DNA from: Paenibacillus sp. FSL H8-0537
GTDB lineage: Bacteria > Bacillota > Bacilli > Paenibacillales > Paenibacillaceae
Direction of reading: 5' to 3'
Length of the DNA: 64,000 bases
Assembly (NCBI RefSeq): GCF_038051995.1
Contig: NZ_CP150290.1
Location: forward strand, 5,012,001-5,076,000
Shown here: positions 53,495 through 62,522 of the stretch, piece after piece
Position numbering within the stretch: position 1 is the first letter of the stretch
Layout: the number at the start of each line of letters is the position of its first letter
The notes under the pieces: generated by a model
Told to the model about the DNA's origin: nothing
The model's input: only the letters and a program-made list of their open reading frames with translations
Database searches by the model: none
Program-made: the position numbers and the translations under genes

Positions 53495-53863
53495 TTAAGT
53501 CATATTGTGCAAAGCTAGAACAGCAGCCTGTGTGTCCCGTAAAAACAATACCTGCTTACCATTATTGCATTCATAAATAAAATCTTTCAAGCTCTTGCTT
53601 TCATAGGTATCAAAATCTCCAACGATGGCCAGCTTAACCTTATAATTTACATATTTCTGTAAAATCTCGCCTGCAAGTCTGGTTTTGAGCTCAAAGAAAT
53701 CTTCCGTTATATTTTCTTTTTGCAGCAAAATTTTATGACATTCGTGATGGTAATTAACAGAAGCCATTAAATCCAGCGCATCTTGAACATTGCAAATAAT
53801 TAGATCCGGGCTTTCTATAACTGCAACTTTAGAGCTGCCTTGTTGGTCGATAGTTATGTTCAT
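53495..53863 (-). CDS. DUF4180 domain protein
   Basis: A 122-residue soluble protein matching DUF4180 over its whole length: NVQDALDLMASVNYHHECHKILLQKENITEDFFELKTRLAGEILQKYVNYKVKLAIVGDF (in parts) and DTQAAVLAL near the end. It resembles STAS-like or regulatory single-domain proteins; function unknown. A decayed second copy lies beyond the hydrolase. A sigma-A promoter for the hydrolase leader lies after its stop. Confidence 0.88.
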   Translation of the reverse strand: MNITIDQQGSSKVAVIESPDLIICNVQDALDLMASVNYHHECHKILLQKENITEDFFELKTRLAGEILQKYVNYKVKLAIVGDFDTYESKSLKDFIYECNNGKQVLFLRDTQAAVLALHNMT

Positions 53864-53953
53864 TTTTCATTCGCCTCCTATTTTTAGTGTAGCACTAAAT
53901 ATGCGCATCTGGAGAAAAAACCTTTCGATGTGCTTGGAGGAGCTTCGGCCACA

Positions 53954-53984
53954 AAAATAAAAAGCGTCCGGATTTGCGGACGCC
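53954..53984 (-). terminator. Intrinsic terminator after mqo
   Basis: GCGTCCG/CGGACGC stem with TTTTTATTTTT tail on the minus strand. Confidence 0.9.
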
Positions 53985-54007
53985 TCTCATTTATAAACCA
54001 CTGTATT

Positions 54008-55516
54008 CTATTGCACCTGCTTGACTGGGCCCTTTTCACTGTTTAGATCAAGTGTCCGTGCAGTCGACGTATGAATTTCGTTTATAAGCTCTGGGTTTTT
54101 CAATAGCTGCACACCATAAGAAGGAATCATTTCTTTTATTTTCGGTTCCCACGCCTTCATATGCTGCGGGAAGCATTTCCCCATCAGCTCAAGCATGACG
54201 GAAACAGCAGTAGAAGCGCCTGGAGATGCGCCAAGCAAAGCAGCGATTGATCCATCAGCGGCATTAATCACTTCCGTACCAAATTGAAGTGTTCCTTTGC
54301 CGGCAGTTGTATCTTTAATGACTTGTACACGCTGGCCTGCTACTACTAGCTCCCAATCCTCGCTTTTGGCATTCGGGACAAATTGGCGTAAAGCTTCCAT
54401 CCGCTGTTCTTTTGATTGCATAACTTCCTTGATCAAATATTGGGTCAAGGACATATTTTTCACGCCTGCCGCCATCATGGTAACCAAATTATCCGTTTTT
54501 ACAGAAGCCAGCAAATCCATCATGGAGCCGTTTTTCAAAAACTTTGGCGAGAAGCCGGCAAACGGTCCAAAAAATAACGATTCCTTCTTGTCGATAAATC
54601 TGGTGTCAAGATGTGGAACCGACATCGGCGGAGCGCCAACTGGAGCTTGACCATATACTTTTGCATGATGCTGCGCTACAATCTCCGGCTTCTTACACAC
54701 CATAAATATGCCGCTTACCGGGAATCCTCCAATGCCCTTTCCTTCAGGAATACCGGATTTTTGCAGCAAATGCAGGCTTCCACCTCCGCCACCGATAAAG
54801 ACAAATTTCGCAGTACGGCGCTCGATCGAGCCATTATCTACATTGCGTACTTTCAATTCCCACGAGCCGCCCTCGGCACGTTTAATATCATCCACATTAT
54901 GCTTGAATTTGATATCGACGTTTTTACTTTTCAAGTGTGTAAACAACATGCGCGTTAAAGCGCCAAAGTTGACATCCGTACCGGATTCGATTCTAGTGGC
55001 CGCTATAGGCCCATTCAAAGTCCGTTCCTTCATTATAAGCGGAATCCAATCCAGCAGCTTTCCCGGGTCTTCGGAATATTCCATTCCTTGAAACAAGGGG
55101 TTGTTAGACAACGCTTCAAAACGTTTCTTCAAAAACGTTACATCTTTTTCCCCTTGAACTAAGCTCATATGAGGCAATGGCGTAATGAAGTCCCGCGGAT
55201 TACAAATAAGTTGGTTGTCCACAAGATAGGACCAAAACTGCTTGGAAACCTGATACTCTTCATTGACTTTTATTGCTTTGCTAATGTCTACGGAGCCGTC
55301 TGGTTTCTCCACGGTGTAGTTAAGCTCGCACAAGGAAGAATGCCCCGTTCCTGCATTGTTCCATTCGTTAGAGCTTTCTTCTCCTGCGCTTGCAAGTCGT
55401 TCAATAACTGTAATTTCCCAGTCCGGTACTAATTCTTTCAGCAGTGACCCCAAAGTCGCACTCATGATACCGGCACCAATTAAGATAACGTCTGTTTTGG
55501 TTTGTCTGTTGCTCAT
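54008..55516 (-). CDS. mqo: Malate:quinone oxidoreductase
   Basis: FAD enzyme of the inner membrane face that oxidises malate to oxaloacetate and passes electrons to quinone; 502 residues, the usual size. FAD-binding start [21 protein letters not shown], then [63 protein letters not shown] and [12 protein letters not shown] are signature regions. Monocistronic with its own terminator. It replaces or supplements NAD-malate dehydrogenase in the citric acid cycle. Confidence 0.97.
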   Translation of the reverse strand: MSNRQTKTDVILIGAGIMSATLGSLLKELVPDWEITVIERLASAGEESSNEWNNAGTGHSSLCELNYTVEKPDGSVDISKAIKVNEEYQVSKQFWSYLVDNQLICNPRDFITPLPHMSLVQGEKDVTFLKKRFEALSNNPLFQGMEYSEDPGKLLDWIPLIMKERTLNGPIAATRIESGTDVNFGALTRMLFTHLKSKNVDIKFKHNVDDIKRAEGGSWELKVRNVDNGSIERRTAKFVFIGGGGGSLHLLQKSGIPEGKGIGGFPVSGIFMVCKKPEIVAQHHAKVYGQAPVGAPPMSVPHLDTRFIDKKESLFFGPFAGFSPKFLKNGSMMDLLASVKTDNLVTMMAAGVKNMSLTQYLIKEVMQSKEQRMEALRQFVPNAKSEDWELVVAGQRVQVIKDTTAGKGTLQFGTEVINAADGSIAALLGASPGASTAVSVMLELMGKCFPQHMKAWEPKIKEMIPSYGVQLLKNPELINEIHTSTARTLDLNSEKGPVKQVQ

Positions 55517-55764
55517 TTCTACCGTCCTTACACACTAATATTTGAAGAAAAAATGTAGGCTCTCCAGTTGATCACTATTATTAAAGTATTAAGATATTTA
55601 CTATTATAAAGCCTTTACATAGCATTCACAACAATAGGTAACATGTTACAAAACGTTTGAACATTACTATTATCATATCACAAAAATCACTCACTGTTAG
55701 TACTGATTTTGAACATAGCTGTAACGTTGCAAAATACAACCGTTACAGCCCCTCTCCTGCCATT

Positions 55765-56596
55765 TCAGCCTTCTAAAAACTGCAATGTCCGTAGGCAATG
55801 ATAATCAGCGAGGCCTTTGGCAAATGATTGATCCGGAAACCCTCGATGAAGCAGCTTCAAGCCACCTGAGGTTAAAGCGATATGATGATGCCATTGATAA
55901 AATAACATTCGGTTTTGGTCAAGAGTATCATTTTTCAAATAACGGTAAAAATCCCTAAAACGTAATTCTAAAAAGCTATGCTCATGTTCAATATCATAAA
56001 ATCCAGCACCTTCGATATCGATGAGATTAGGATAACTGCTCTTTCGCATTTTCCAATTGCAATAAATGACAGCTTCTCAGATGCTCTCCGACTTGATTAG
56101 GCTATCCATAGCCCCGTCTTTCGTTGGCGTGCATGCAAGTAAGCATATCTCCGATACGCTCAAATAATTGGTCTTGAACTTTTGTATCGGAGTGTTGGAA
56201 ATAGTGTTCCGCCTTATGTCCATTTACATACTCCACGAGGGCGTAATCAAAATGGTAGTCGGTTCTTTCCGTATTTAGATTATAAAGAGCAGGGGTCTGA
56301 ATGCCATATGCTCTTAAATAACGATTATTCATTTCAAATAAATGACTGCCATAGGATTGGTCAGCTATAGAAGAGCTTGCTATTTCCTCTTGAAAAAAAT
56401 TCATGCTAAGATCCCATACATATAAAACGCAGGAAAAACGATTGGTGCAGTCTATTTTTTAAACGACCTTTTGTGCACCTCCATGCATTTTGGATACATT
56501 TGCAACTACATAATCGGTGCCAAAAACCTTTCCCATATACTCCTGCAAATCATCAAGCTTGAGATGGCAAAATAAATCCACGGAACAACACTCCAT
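55765..56596 (-). pseudogene. Frameshifted APH/choline-kinase-type phosphotransferase
   Basis: Reading the minus strand in three pieces gives one phosphotransferase: from ATG 56596 MECCSVDLFCHLKLDDLQEYMGKVFG (in parts) and VSKMHGGAQKVV, then stop; after a frame change RFSCVLYVWDLSMNFFQEEIASSSIADQSYG...ANERRGYG, stop at about 56102; after another change NLIDIEGAGFYDIEHEHSFLELRFRDFY to 55765. These are the N-lobe glycine strand, lysine-region and the C-terminal D-x-E/GAGF metal segment of aminoglycoside-phosphotransferase-like enzymes; the HxDxxxxN catalytic loop is not readable. At least two frameshifts, so decayed. Confidence 0.75.
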
Positions 56597-56715
56597 TCTT
56601 CTTCTTTTGCCGGCACCTCAAATTTATTACAAATTTCACCAAAAGTATAGACTGTTTCTTTGCGTTCTGTTATGATGTTGAATAAGTTCTCGAAAAAAAT
56701 AGCCATACATAAATA

Positions 56716-56769
56716 AGTAACCGCCAATAACGGTCCCCTAAGAGGAGCCGCCATGGCGGTTACTTTTTT
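56716..56769 (+). terminator. Perfect 10-bp hairpin with T run, upstream of the phosphotransferase relic
   Basis: AGTAACCGCC and GGCGGTTACT enclose 29 bases and are followed by TTTTTT on the plus strand. No plus-strand gene feeds it, so it is either an orphan terminator or part of an old leader. Confidence 0.55.
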
Positions 56770-56867
56770 AAAATATAGGAAAGTATATGGTTTCGCCATA
56801 CTTTCTCTATATTATTTCTCGAACTGAAACGCCGCAAGCCGCCAGAGGACGGCGCGAGCCGTTTCAC
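56769..56867 (-). repeat. Dispersed repeat, copy E
   Basis: In minus orientation: AAACGGCTCGCGCCGTCCTCTGGCGGC (in parts), then GAGAAATAATATAGAGAAAGTATGG facing CCATATACTTTCCTATATTT (in parts). Both halves are well conserved with copies A and F. It lies directly after the kduD stop, in its 3' untranslated part. Confidence 0.85.
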
Positions 56868-56887
56868 CTTGATCCAATATACAAAGA

Positions 56888-57643
56888 CTAGCGGTTCATC
56901 CATCCGCCATCTACGCAGAGGACGTGGCCATTCATATAGTTCGATGCAGCGGAGGCTAGGAAAATCGCCGGCCCCATCATGTCTTCGGATTCACCCCAGC
57001 GGGAAGCTGGAATACGGTCGAGAATTTGCTTGCTGCGAACCGGGTCCTCGCGAAGCGCCTCGGTGTTGTCTGTGCTCATGTAGCCTGGAGCAATGGCGTT
57101 CACCTGCACATTTTTCGAAGCCCATTCGTTGCCAAGCGCCTTCGTCAGACCAGCAACCGCATGCTTGCTCGCGGTGTAGCCCGGCACATTAATGCCGCCC
57201 TGGAACGAAAGCATCGACGCAATGTTGATGATTTTGCCTGAGCCCTGCTCAATCATATGGCGTCCAGCCAGCTGGCTGAGCACATAGACCGAATTCAGAT
57301 TGACATCAAGCACCGCTTGCCAGTCTTCAAAGCTGTGATCAGCAGCAGGCGTACGACGGATAATGCCCGCATTGTTGACCAAGATGTCGAGGCGGCCAAG
57401 TCCCGTCAGCGTCTGCTGGATAATACCCGGCAGCAGGCTGCGATCAGATACATCGGCTTGAATCGATACCGTTTTGCGGCCAAGCGCCTGAATTTCCTTC
57501 TCTACGTCTGCAGGAGGCGTGCTGTTCGTAACCAGCGCAATATCTGCTCCCGCTCTCGCCAAGCCTACAGCAATTGCCGCGCCTAGACCACGTCCGGCAC
57601 CTGTCACAATCGCTGTTTTTCCTGTCAAATCGAAAAAGCTCAT
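56888..57643 (-). CDS. kduD: 2-dehydro-3-deoxy-D-gluconate 5-dehydrogenase (SDR)
   Basis: NAD-dependent short-chain dehydrogenase, 251 residues, which reduces 2,5-diketo-3-deoxygluconate (from KduI) to KDG in pectin or uronate breakdown. Cofactor motif TGAGRGLGAAIAVGLARAGA, NNAG at about residue 90, catalytic Ser (NIASMLSFQGG), Tyr and Lys (YTASKHAVAGLTKALGNEW), and the C-terminal GHVLCVDGGW. Third gene of kduI-deoR-kduD. Confidence 0.94.
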   Translation of the reverse strand: MSFFDLTGKTAIVTGAGRGLGAAIAVGLARAGADIALVTNSTPPADVEKEIQALGRKTVSIQADVSDRSLLPGIIQQTLTGLGRLDILVNNAGIIRRTPAADHSFEDWQAVLDVNLNSVYVLSQLAGRHMIEQGSGKIINIASMLSFQGGINVPGYTASKHAVAGLTKALGNEWASKNVQVNAIAPGYMSTDNTEALREDPVRSKQILDRIPASRWGESEDMMGPAIFLASAASNYMNGHVLCVDGGWMNR

Positions 57644-57676
57644 CTCTGCACCATCCTTCTTTTCTACCTGTAAAAA

Positions 57677-58429
57677 TTAGGATTTTTCAATACGCACGCC
57701 CTGCTGCTCGTATTTGGCAGCGACAGCCGGATCAATGTGCGAATCGGTTATAATCGTATGGACATCCTTCAACGCGGCGAACGTAAGAAGCGCGCCCTTG
57801 TCGAACTTGCTGTGGTCGGCTACGCAATAAATTTCACGCGAGCATTCCATATAAACCTGCTTAAGCTTGGCAAGCTCCTCGGTGAAAATCGTCAGCCCGT
57901 ACTCCAGGTGAATGCCCGTCGTCGATAAAAACAGCTTATGAACATTCAGCCGCTTGACCCACTCCTGCCAGTCCGTACCAATGAGCAGATTTTGAAAACG
58001 ATAGCCGCCGGGAATGACGAGGCGAATCTGCTCCTTTGCCGTCAGCTCGCGAATAATGAGCAGATCATTCGTTAGCACGGTCAGCGGCATGTTTTTGAGC
58101 CGCCGAGCGATTTCCAGCGTCGTGCTGCCCGCATCCAGCGCAATAATATCATTTTCAGCAATATGGGTTAACGCCTGCTCGGCGATTGCCGCCTTCTCTT
58201 GCTGATGCTTGCTGTTCGGATATTGCAAGGGGAACAAACTCTCCTCATCTGGAGGAAGCACCGCTCCGCCATGCATGCGCTTCAGCAGCCTCTTCTCCTC
58301 CAGCTTCTCCAAATCCTCGCGTACCGTCTTTTCCGTCACCTTGAAACGCTCGCTCAGCTCGGATACTTTGACGCTGCCCTTCTCCTCCAGCTGAATAATA
58401 ATTTGTCGATGACGTTCAGCGGCAAGCAT
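57677..58429 (-). CDS. DeoR-family transcriptional regulator
   Basis: A 250-residue repressor: helix-turn-helix at about 20-42 (VSELSERFKVTEKTVREDLEKLEEKRLLKRMHGGA in parts) and a sugar-phosphate-binding DeoRC domain (DIIALDAGSTTLEIARRL; FLSTTGIHLEYGLT; VADHSKFDKGALLTFA). It is placed between kduI and kduD (1-bp gap to kduI), so it is surely part of their operon and probably controls it, with a keto-deoxy sugar acid or its phosphate as inducer. A 9-bp inverted repeat upstream of kduI is a candidate operator. Confidence 0.93.
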   Translation of the reverse strand: MLAAERHRQIIIQLEEKGSVKVSELSERFKVTEKTVREDLEKLEEKRLLKRMHGGAVLPPDEESLFPLQYPNSKHQQEKAAIAEQALTHIAENDIIALDAGSTTLEIARRLKNMPLTVLTNDLLIIRELTAKEQIRLVIPGGYRFQNLLIGTDWQEWVKRLNVHKLFLSTTGIHLEYGLTIFTEELAKLKQVYMECSREIYCVADHSKFDKGALLTFAALKDVHTIITDSHIDPAVAAKYEQQGVRIEKS

Positions 58430-58430
58430 G

Positions 58431-59261
58431 TTACTTAAGCTCTTCCATTTTCACAGCGTCCATATCCGTGAACGTGTAGTTCTCGCCTGCCATCGACCAG
58501 CAGAACGTGTAGTTGCTCGTACCAACGCCCGAGTGGATCGACCATGGCGGCGAAATAATCGCTTGCTCATTGGAAACGACCAAATGTCTCGTCTCCGAAG
58601 GCTCGCCCATCATATGGAATACGCGTGCATCTTGGTTCACATCGAAGTACAGGTAAGCTTCCATACGACGGTCATGTACGTGCGAAGGCATCGTGTTCCA
58701 AACGCTGCCTGTTTTGAGGCTCGTTACGCCCAGCATTAATTGACAGCTTTGAATGCCATCGCCATGGATATACTTGTACAATACGCGCTCGTTGGACGTT
58801 TCCAGGGAACCAAGGTGAGTAGGGTTCGCTTCTTCCATCGTCATTTTGCGAGTCGGATATTCCGCATGCGCCAGCGCCGAACAGAAATACAGCTTCGCTG
58901 GATTTGCTTTGTCCTTGCTTGCCAGCTGAACGTCACGCTTGCCTTTACCTACATATAAAACATCAAGACGGCTAAGCTCGTATGACTCGCCATCAACGGT
59001 AATAACAGCATCGCCGCCAATGTTCAGGAAGCCAATTTCCCGGCGCTCCAGAAAATATTCGGTTTTCAGCGTATCTCCCGCTTCCAGCGCCAGCTTCTCG
59101 TTCACAGGGAATGCGCCGCCAACAACCATGCGGTCATAGTGCGTGTAAACAGAAGTAAGGCGATCCTGCTCAAACAGACTTTCGATCAAAAATTCCTGAC
59201 GAAGACGCTCCGTCGTATATTGCTTTACATCCGTTGGGTTAGTTGTGTGGCGAATTTCCAT
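58431..59261 (-). CDS. kduI: 5-dehydro-4-deoxy-D-glucuronate isomerase
   Basis: Zinc cupin isomerase, 276 residues, converting 4-deoxy-L-threo-5-hexosulose uronate to 3-deoxy-D-glycero-2,5-hexodiulosonate. Family marks: MEIRHTTNPTDVKQYTTERLRQEFLIE, GGAFPVNEKLALEAGDTLKTEYFLERREIGFLNIGG (in parts), the metal histidines in MPSHVHDRRMEAYLYF and HSGVGTSNYTFCWSMAGEN. First gene of the kdu operon; implies that the organism takes up unsaturated uronate from lyase-cleaved polysaccharide. Confidence 0.96.
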   Translation of the reverse strand: MEIRHTTNPTDVKQYTTERLRQEFLIESLFEQDRLTSVYTHYDRMVVGGAFPVNEKLALEAGDTLKTEYFLERREIGFLNIGGDAVITVDGESYELSRLDVLYVGKGKRDVQLASKDKANPAKLYFCSALAHAEYPTRKMTMEEANPTHLGSLETSNERVLYKYIHGDGIQSCQLMLGVTSLKTGSVWNTMPSHVHDRRMEAYLYFDVNQDARVFHMMGEPSETRHLVVSNEQAIISPPWSIHSGVGTSNYTFCWSMAGENYTFTDMDAVKMEELK

Positions 59262-59317
59262 ATTAATAGTTCCTCCTCAAGGATAATAAAATGAAATGAT
59301 CAGGCGCACCTGAATAG

Positions 59318-59359
59318 GTTTGAAAATGTTCGTTTTAATAATAACACACTTTTTCAAAC
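59318..59359. promoter_or_regulatory. Candidate DeoR operator upstream of kduI
   Basis: GTTTGAAAA (59318-59326) and TTTTCAAAC (59351-59359) form a perfect 9-bp inverted repeat 24 bases apart, in the divergent region between kduI and glnK and close to the kduI start. Assignment to the DeoR protein is inference. Confidence 0.5.
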
Positions 59360-59492
59360 TTGAACAATCCCCCTTACAGCATTCTTCACAAAAAACCACT
59401 GATGGGGCCGCAACGACACTATTCAAAAATGCCTTTTTTTATGTTAGGGTATATATCATCAAAGATCGCCATTTAGGAGCGGAGCGAGCTAA

Positions 59493-60809
59493 ATGTATTC
59501 TTTATTTCGCAATGAAAAAATACAAATGGTCGGCATCGCGCTCGCAACAGCCATCGGGGCCGAATTCAGGATCACTCCGTTTAGCGGGGATTTTTACCGC
59601 ATTGGGCTCGGCGTCAGCATCTTTTTATTTTTTCTGCTGCAATTTCGCCATCTTTCGTTTGTCAAAACGGGGTTTCTAGCCGGTATTGCCGCTGTCATCT
59701 TCCAATCCGTGGAGTGGCTGATCTACACGAATTCCACTTCCCTATTAGCTGGCCTGCAAAATAATGCTCCCGCCGCCCTATACTATACCTTCTTCGCCTG
59801 GTGTCTCGGCAAGCTGCTGGGAGGCTCCAAGGAAATTCAGCCGCTGGCGCTGGGCGCACTCGTTACACTTGTGGACTTCTCCTCCAATTTACTGGAGCTT
59901 CTGTTTCGAAATATTTTTCTCGGCACAGCGCCCTATCACTTCAATGAACTGGCCCTACTGCTAATAACGGCTGTTATTCGCAGCTACTTTGTCATCGGGC
60001 TGTACAACAGCATTGCCATCCAGCAGTTCAAAATGCTTCACGGAGAGCAGGAGAAGCGCATAGAGCAAATGCTGAATGTCGGTTCCAGCTTGTATGGGGA
60101 AGCGTTCTACCTGCGGAAATCGATGGATAATATTGAAGGCATTACGGCCAGCAGCTTCGAGCTGTACGACAAGCTGCGGCAGGAGCAGCCTCTGCTCGCC
60201 AAGCAGGCGCTCGTCGTCACCCAGCAAATTCATGAGGTTAAAAAAGATACACAGCGCATTCTCGCCGGGCTGCTTAAGCTGTTCGATAATGAAACGCTTA
60301 CCCAGATGAGCCTCGTGGAAGTCGTGCATTATGTGAGGAAAGGCAATGTGGAATATAGCGAAATGCTGGGGAAAAAGATTGCTTTTCAGCAGCGAGTGAC
60401 GCTTGATTTGATTACGCCACATTATATTGCACTGCTCTCCATATTGAACAATTTGGCGGCAAATGCCGTTGAAGCGATTGAAAGCAGCGGCTCCATTGAC
60501 ATTGAAATCAGCCAGCATGTCGACAAGCTGATTATGATCGTTGCCGATTCAGGCAGCGGCATACCGCCTGAGGAACTAGCGCTCGTGTTTGAACCGGGCT
60601 TCACCACCAAATTTGATCAAACGGGAATTGCAGCAACCGGGATCGGATTATCCCATGTGCGTGATATTATTACTTCATTTGAGGGCTCGATTCGCGCAGA
60701 GCAGCTGGATGATGGGCCGGGTACCGCTTTTATCGTCGAGCTGTCCATTGCTGCGCTAAACCATCCAGGTACAACGCCAAACTTGAAGGAGGCGCTCCAT
60801 GTCCATTAG
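59493..60809 (+). CDS. glnK: Sensor histidine kinase, GlnK type
   Basis: Membrane kinase of 438 residues: six hydrophobic segments in the first 180 residues, a cytosolic dimerisation region with H247 in TQQIHEVKKDTQRI, and a HATPase domain (NNLAANAVEAIE, VADSGSGIPPEE, TGIGLSHVRDII). The layout and the HEVKKD motif match B. subtilis GlnK (YcbA), which responds to glutamine. Its stop overlaps glnL by 11 bases. Divergent from kduI. Confidence 0.88.
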   Translation: MYSLFRNEKIQMVGIALATAIGAEFRITPFSGDFYRIGLGVSIFLFFLLQFRHLSFVKTGFLAGIAAVIFQSVEWLIYTNSTSLLAGLQNNAPAALYYTFFAWCLGKLLGGSKEIQPLALGALVTLVDFSSNLLELLFRNIFLGTAPYHFNELALLLITAVIRSYFVIGLYNSIAIQQFKMLHGEQEKRIEQMLNVGSSLYGEAFYLRKSMDNIEGITASSFELYDKLRQEQPLLAKQALVVTQQIHEVKKDTQRILAGLLKLFDNETLTQMSLVEVVHYVRKGNVEYSEMLGKKIAFQQRVTLDLITPHYIALLSILNNLAANAVEAIESSGSIDIEISQHVDKLIMIVADSGSGIPPEELALVFEPGFTTKFDQTGIAATGIGLSHVRDIITSFEGSIRAEQLDDGPGTAFIVELSIAALNHPGTTPNLKEALHVH

Positions 60810-61695
60810 CTTCATAATCGTAGATGATGATGCCGTCAGCAGACGTATGCTGCACAATATAATTGAACAATCTGGTTTAGGCGAAGTATTGGGTACAGCT
60901 GGAGGAGGAGTCGAGGCAGTGATGCTGATCGATGAGCTGAAGCCCGATGTTGTGCTGATCGACATGCTCATGCCCGATCAGGACGGCATTACGACGATCG
61001 ACCAGCTCCGGGCCATCCGCTACGGCGGCAAGTTTATTATGATCTCGCAAATCGATAATAAAGAAATGGTTGGAAAAGCCTATCGCAGCGGCATTGAATT
61101 TTTTATCCATAAGCCCATCAATCGCGTAGAAGTGCAAGCTGTTCTACATAAGATGAATGAAAGCTGGAAATATGAGCGTTATGTTACGGAAATGAAGCAG
61201 TCGCTCGCCAAGCTCGATATTATAGAGCGCCCGCCAGCCGTGCAGGAGCGCAGCATCCGCGAAGCTGCCCGCCACATTTTAATGGATATGGGCATTATTA
61301 GTGAAGCCGGAAGCCGCGATATGATCGCCGCCGTCGAGCATTTGGCCGCGCAGCCGCAGCCTGCTGCTTTCCCGCCATTAAAGGGATTATATGAAGCCGT
61401 GGCTCGCACAAGCAAGCAAAGCCAGAGCGACATTGACAAGGAAAGCAAAGCGATTGAGCAGCGGATGCGCCGCGCCGTCATGACGGCGCTAACCAATATC
61501 GCCTCCATTGGGCTGACGGATTACAGCAATCCGAAGTTCGAGCATTATGCTCCGCTATATTTTGATTTCAAGGATGTCCGGCTTAAGATGAAAATGATGG
61601 ATGAGGACGCCACGCCCGATAAAGGCAAGGTTAATATTAAAAAATTTCTTCAAGTGTTTTTTATGGAAGCGATGGAAAAAATGAAACAAGCGTAA
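60799..61695 (+). CDS. glnL: Response regulator with YcbB domain, GlnL type
   Basis: A 298-residue regulator: receiver (1-115) with acidic residues D9-D11, phosphorylation site D55 and K105, followed by the YcbB output domain (about 120-298, ERSIREAARHILMDMGIISEAGSRDM; QRMRRAVMTALTNIASIGLTDYSNP; KGKVNIKKFLQVFFMEAMEK). ATG 60799 follows GAAGGAGGCGCTCC. In B. subtilis the pair controls glsA-glnT for glutamine use; those genes are not in the window, but an amino-acid binding protein begins 2 kb downstream. The stop lies at the edge of a repeat. Confidence 0.92.
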   Translation: MSISFIIVDDDAVSRRMLHNIIEQSGLGEVLGTAGGGVEAVMLIDELKPDVVLIDMLMPDQDGITTIDQLRAIRYGGKFIMISQIDNKEMVGKAYRSGIEFFIHKPINRVEVQAVLHKMNESWKYERYVTEMKQSLAKLDIIERPPAVQERSIREAARHILMDMGIISEAGSRDMIAAVEHLAAQPQPAAFPPLKGLYEAVARTSKQSQSDIDKESKAIEQRMRRAVMTALTNIASIGLTDYSNPKFEHYAPLYFDFKDVRLKMKMMDEDATPDKGKVNIKKFLQVFFMEAMEKMKQA

Positions 61696-61818
61696 ACGGC
61701 TGTCGCCGTCTTCTGGCGGCAAAGCTAACGTTTCGCGTAGAAATAGAGAGATTGGATCAAAACATCATATCCTTTCCTATATTTCAAGCGTAAACGGCTG
61801 TCGCCTTCCTCTGGCGGC
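61691..61818 (+). repeat. Dispersed repeat, copy F, between two convergent genes
   Basis: The fullest copy: CGTAAACGGCTGTCGCC-GTC-TTCTGGCGGC (in parts), then CGTTTCGCGTAGAAATAGAGAGA, loop, ATCCTTTCCTATATTTCAAGCG, then again TAAACGGCTGTCGCC-TTCCTCTGGCGGC. The TAA of glnL and the TAG of the permease remnant lie at its two ends. The GC-rich halves form GCCGYC-loop-GGCGGC hairpins, the centre an AT-rich hairpin. Confidence 0.85.
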
Positions 61819-62522
61819 TAGGCTGCTCCTTTTTTCTCCAAAAAGAAAAGGGAAAGCCGATAGGAAATGATGAGCAGCAAACCGCCTACCGCCAGAAAGG
61901 CTGCACTTGCTGCCGCTGGAAAGTTTAGCGTATCCGCGCTGCTGGACACACCTCCCAAAGCCAAGAGAAAAGTGACAGGAAGGGCAACCGCTACCATGCC
62001 TACTATCTGACTTGCTCTAAAACCAAACCAGTAATAGATCGGATAATAAAGCGAAGCATACAAAGCAATAATGAAAAAAATGATTGGGATAAAGGAAGGC
62101 GCATACACCATATCCCTTCCTACTATTGTTCTATTAATAGCGTATACGGATACGCTAGCGACAATCCCTATGAGTGTAAATAAAAGGACGGCTGCATATT
62201 TCGCCTGCACGATCGATTTACTGCTGACAGGCAGGCTGGCAATGACGATCATGCTTTTATTTTTGGCATCCAAGGTAGCAGAAAAGGTCATGAGCATAAT
62301 AGCAGCAGCATAGCCCTTCTCCCCCTTAGCGGTAAAATACATAATATCCTCCAGCGTAGGACGACTAAGCTCCGCACCATCACCCACCATAGCAGCTATT
62401 TCATGCCCTCGATCTGTTAGACCCTCAAACCCGACGAGCGATTCCCGAATGCCGATAAACGCTGCTTTAACGCTTGGAGCCTCAAGCAAGCTTATCGGCC
62501 TGATGGGATAGCGCAAAGGCAA
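61818..62522 (-). pseudogene. ABC-2 permease remnant fused to the tail of its ATPase
   Basis: The first part (LLEAPSVKAAFIGIRESLVGFEGLTDRG, ELSRPTLEDIMYFTAKGEKGY) is the normal C-terminal tail of YtrB/BcrA-type ATPases, in a different frame from the ATPase head. Directly after it comes the middle of an ABC-2 permease (IMLMTFSATLDAKNKSMIVIASLPVSSKSIVQAKY) with its later spans up to the end; the permease N-terminus and its start signals are missing. This is best explained by two deletions. An expressed fusion cannot be excluded, since the frame is open. Confidence 0.7.

Noticed and set aside
56506..56799. Minus-strand 97-codon frame
   Set aside because: It runs through repeat copy E and a hairpin and then overlaps the start of the phosphotransferase relic in another frame; there is no ribosome site.
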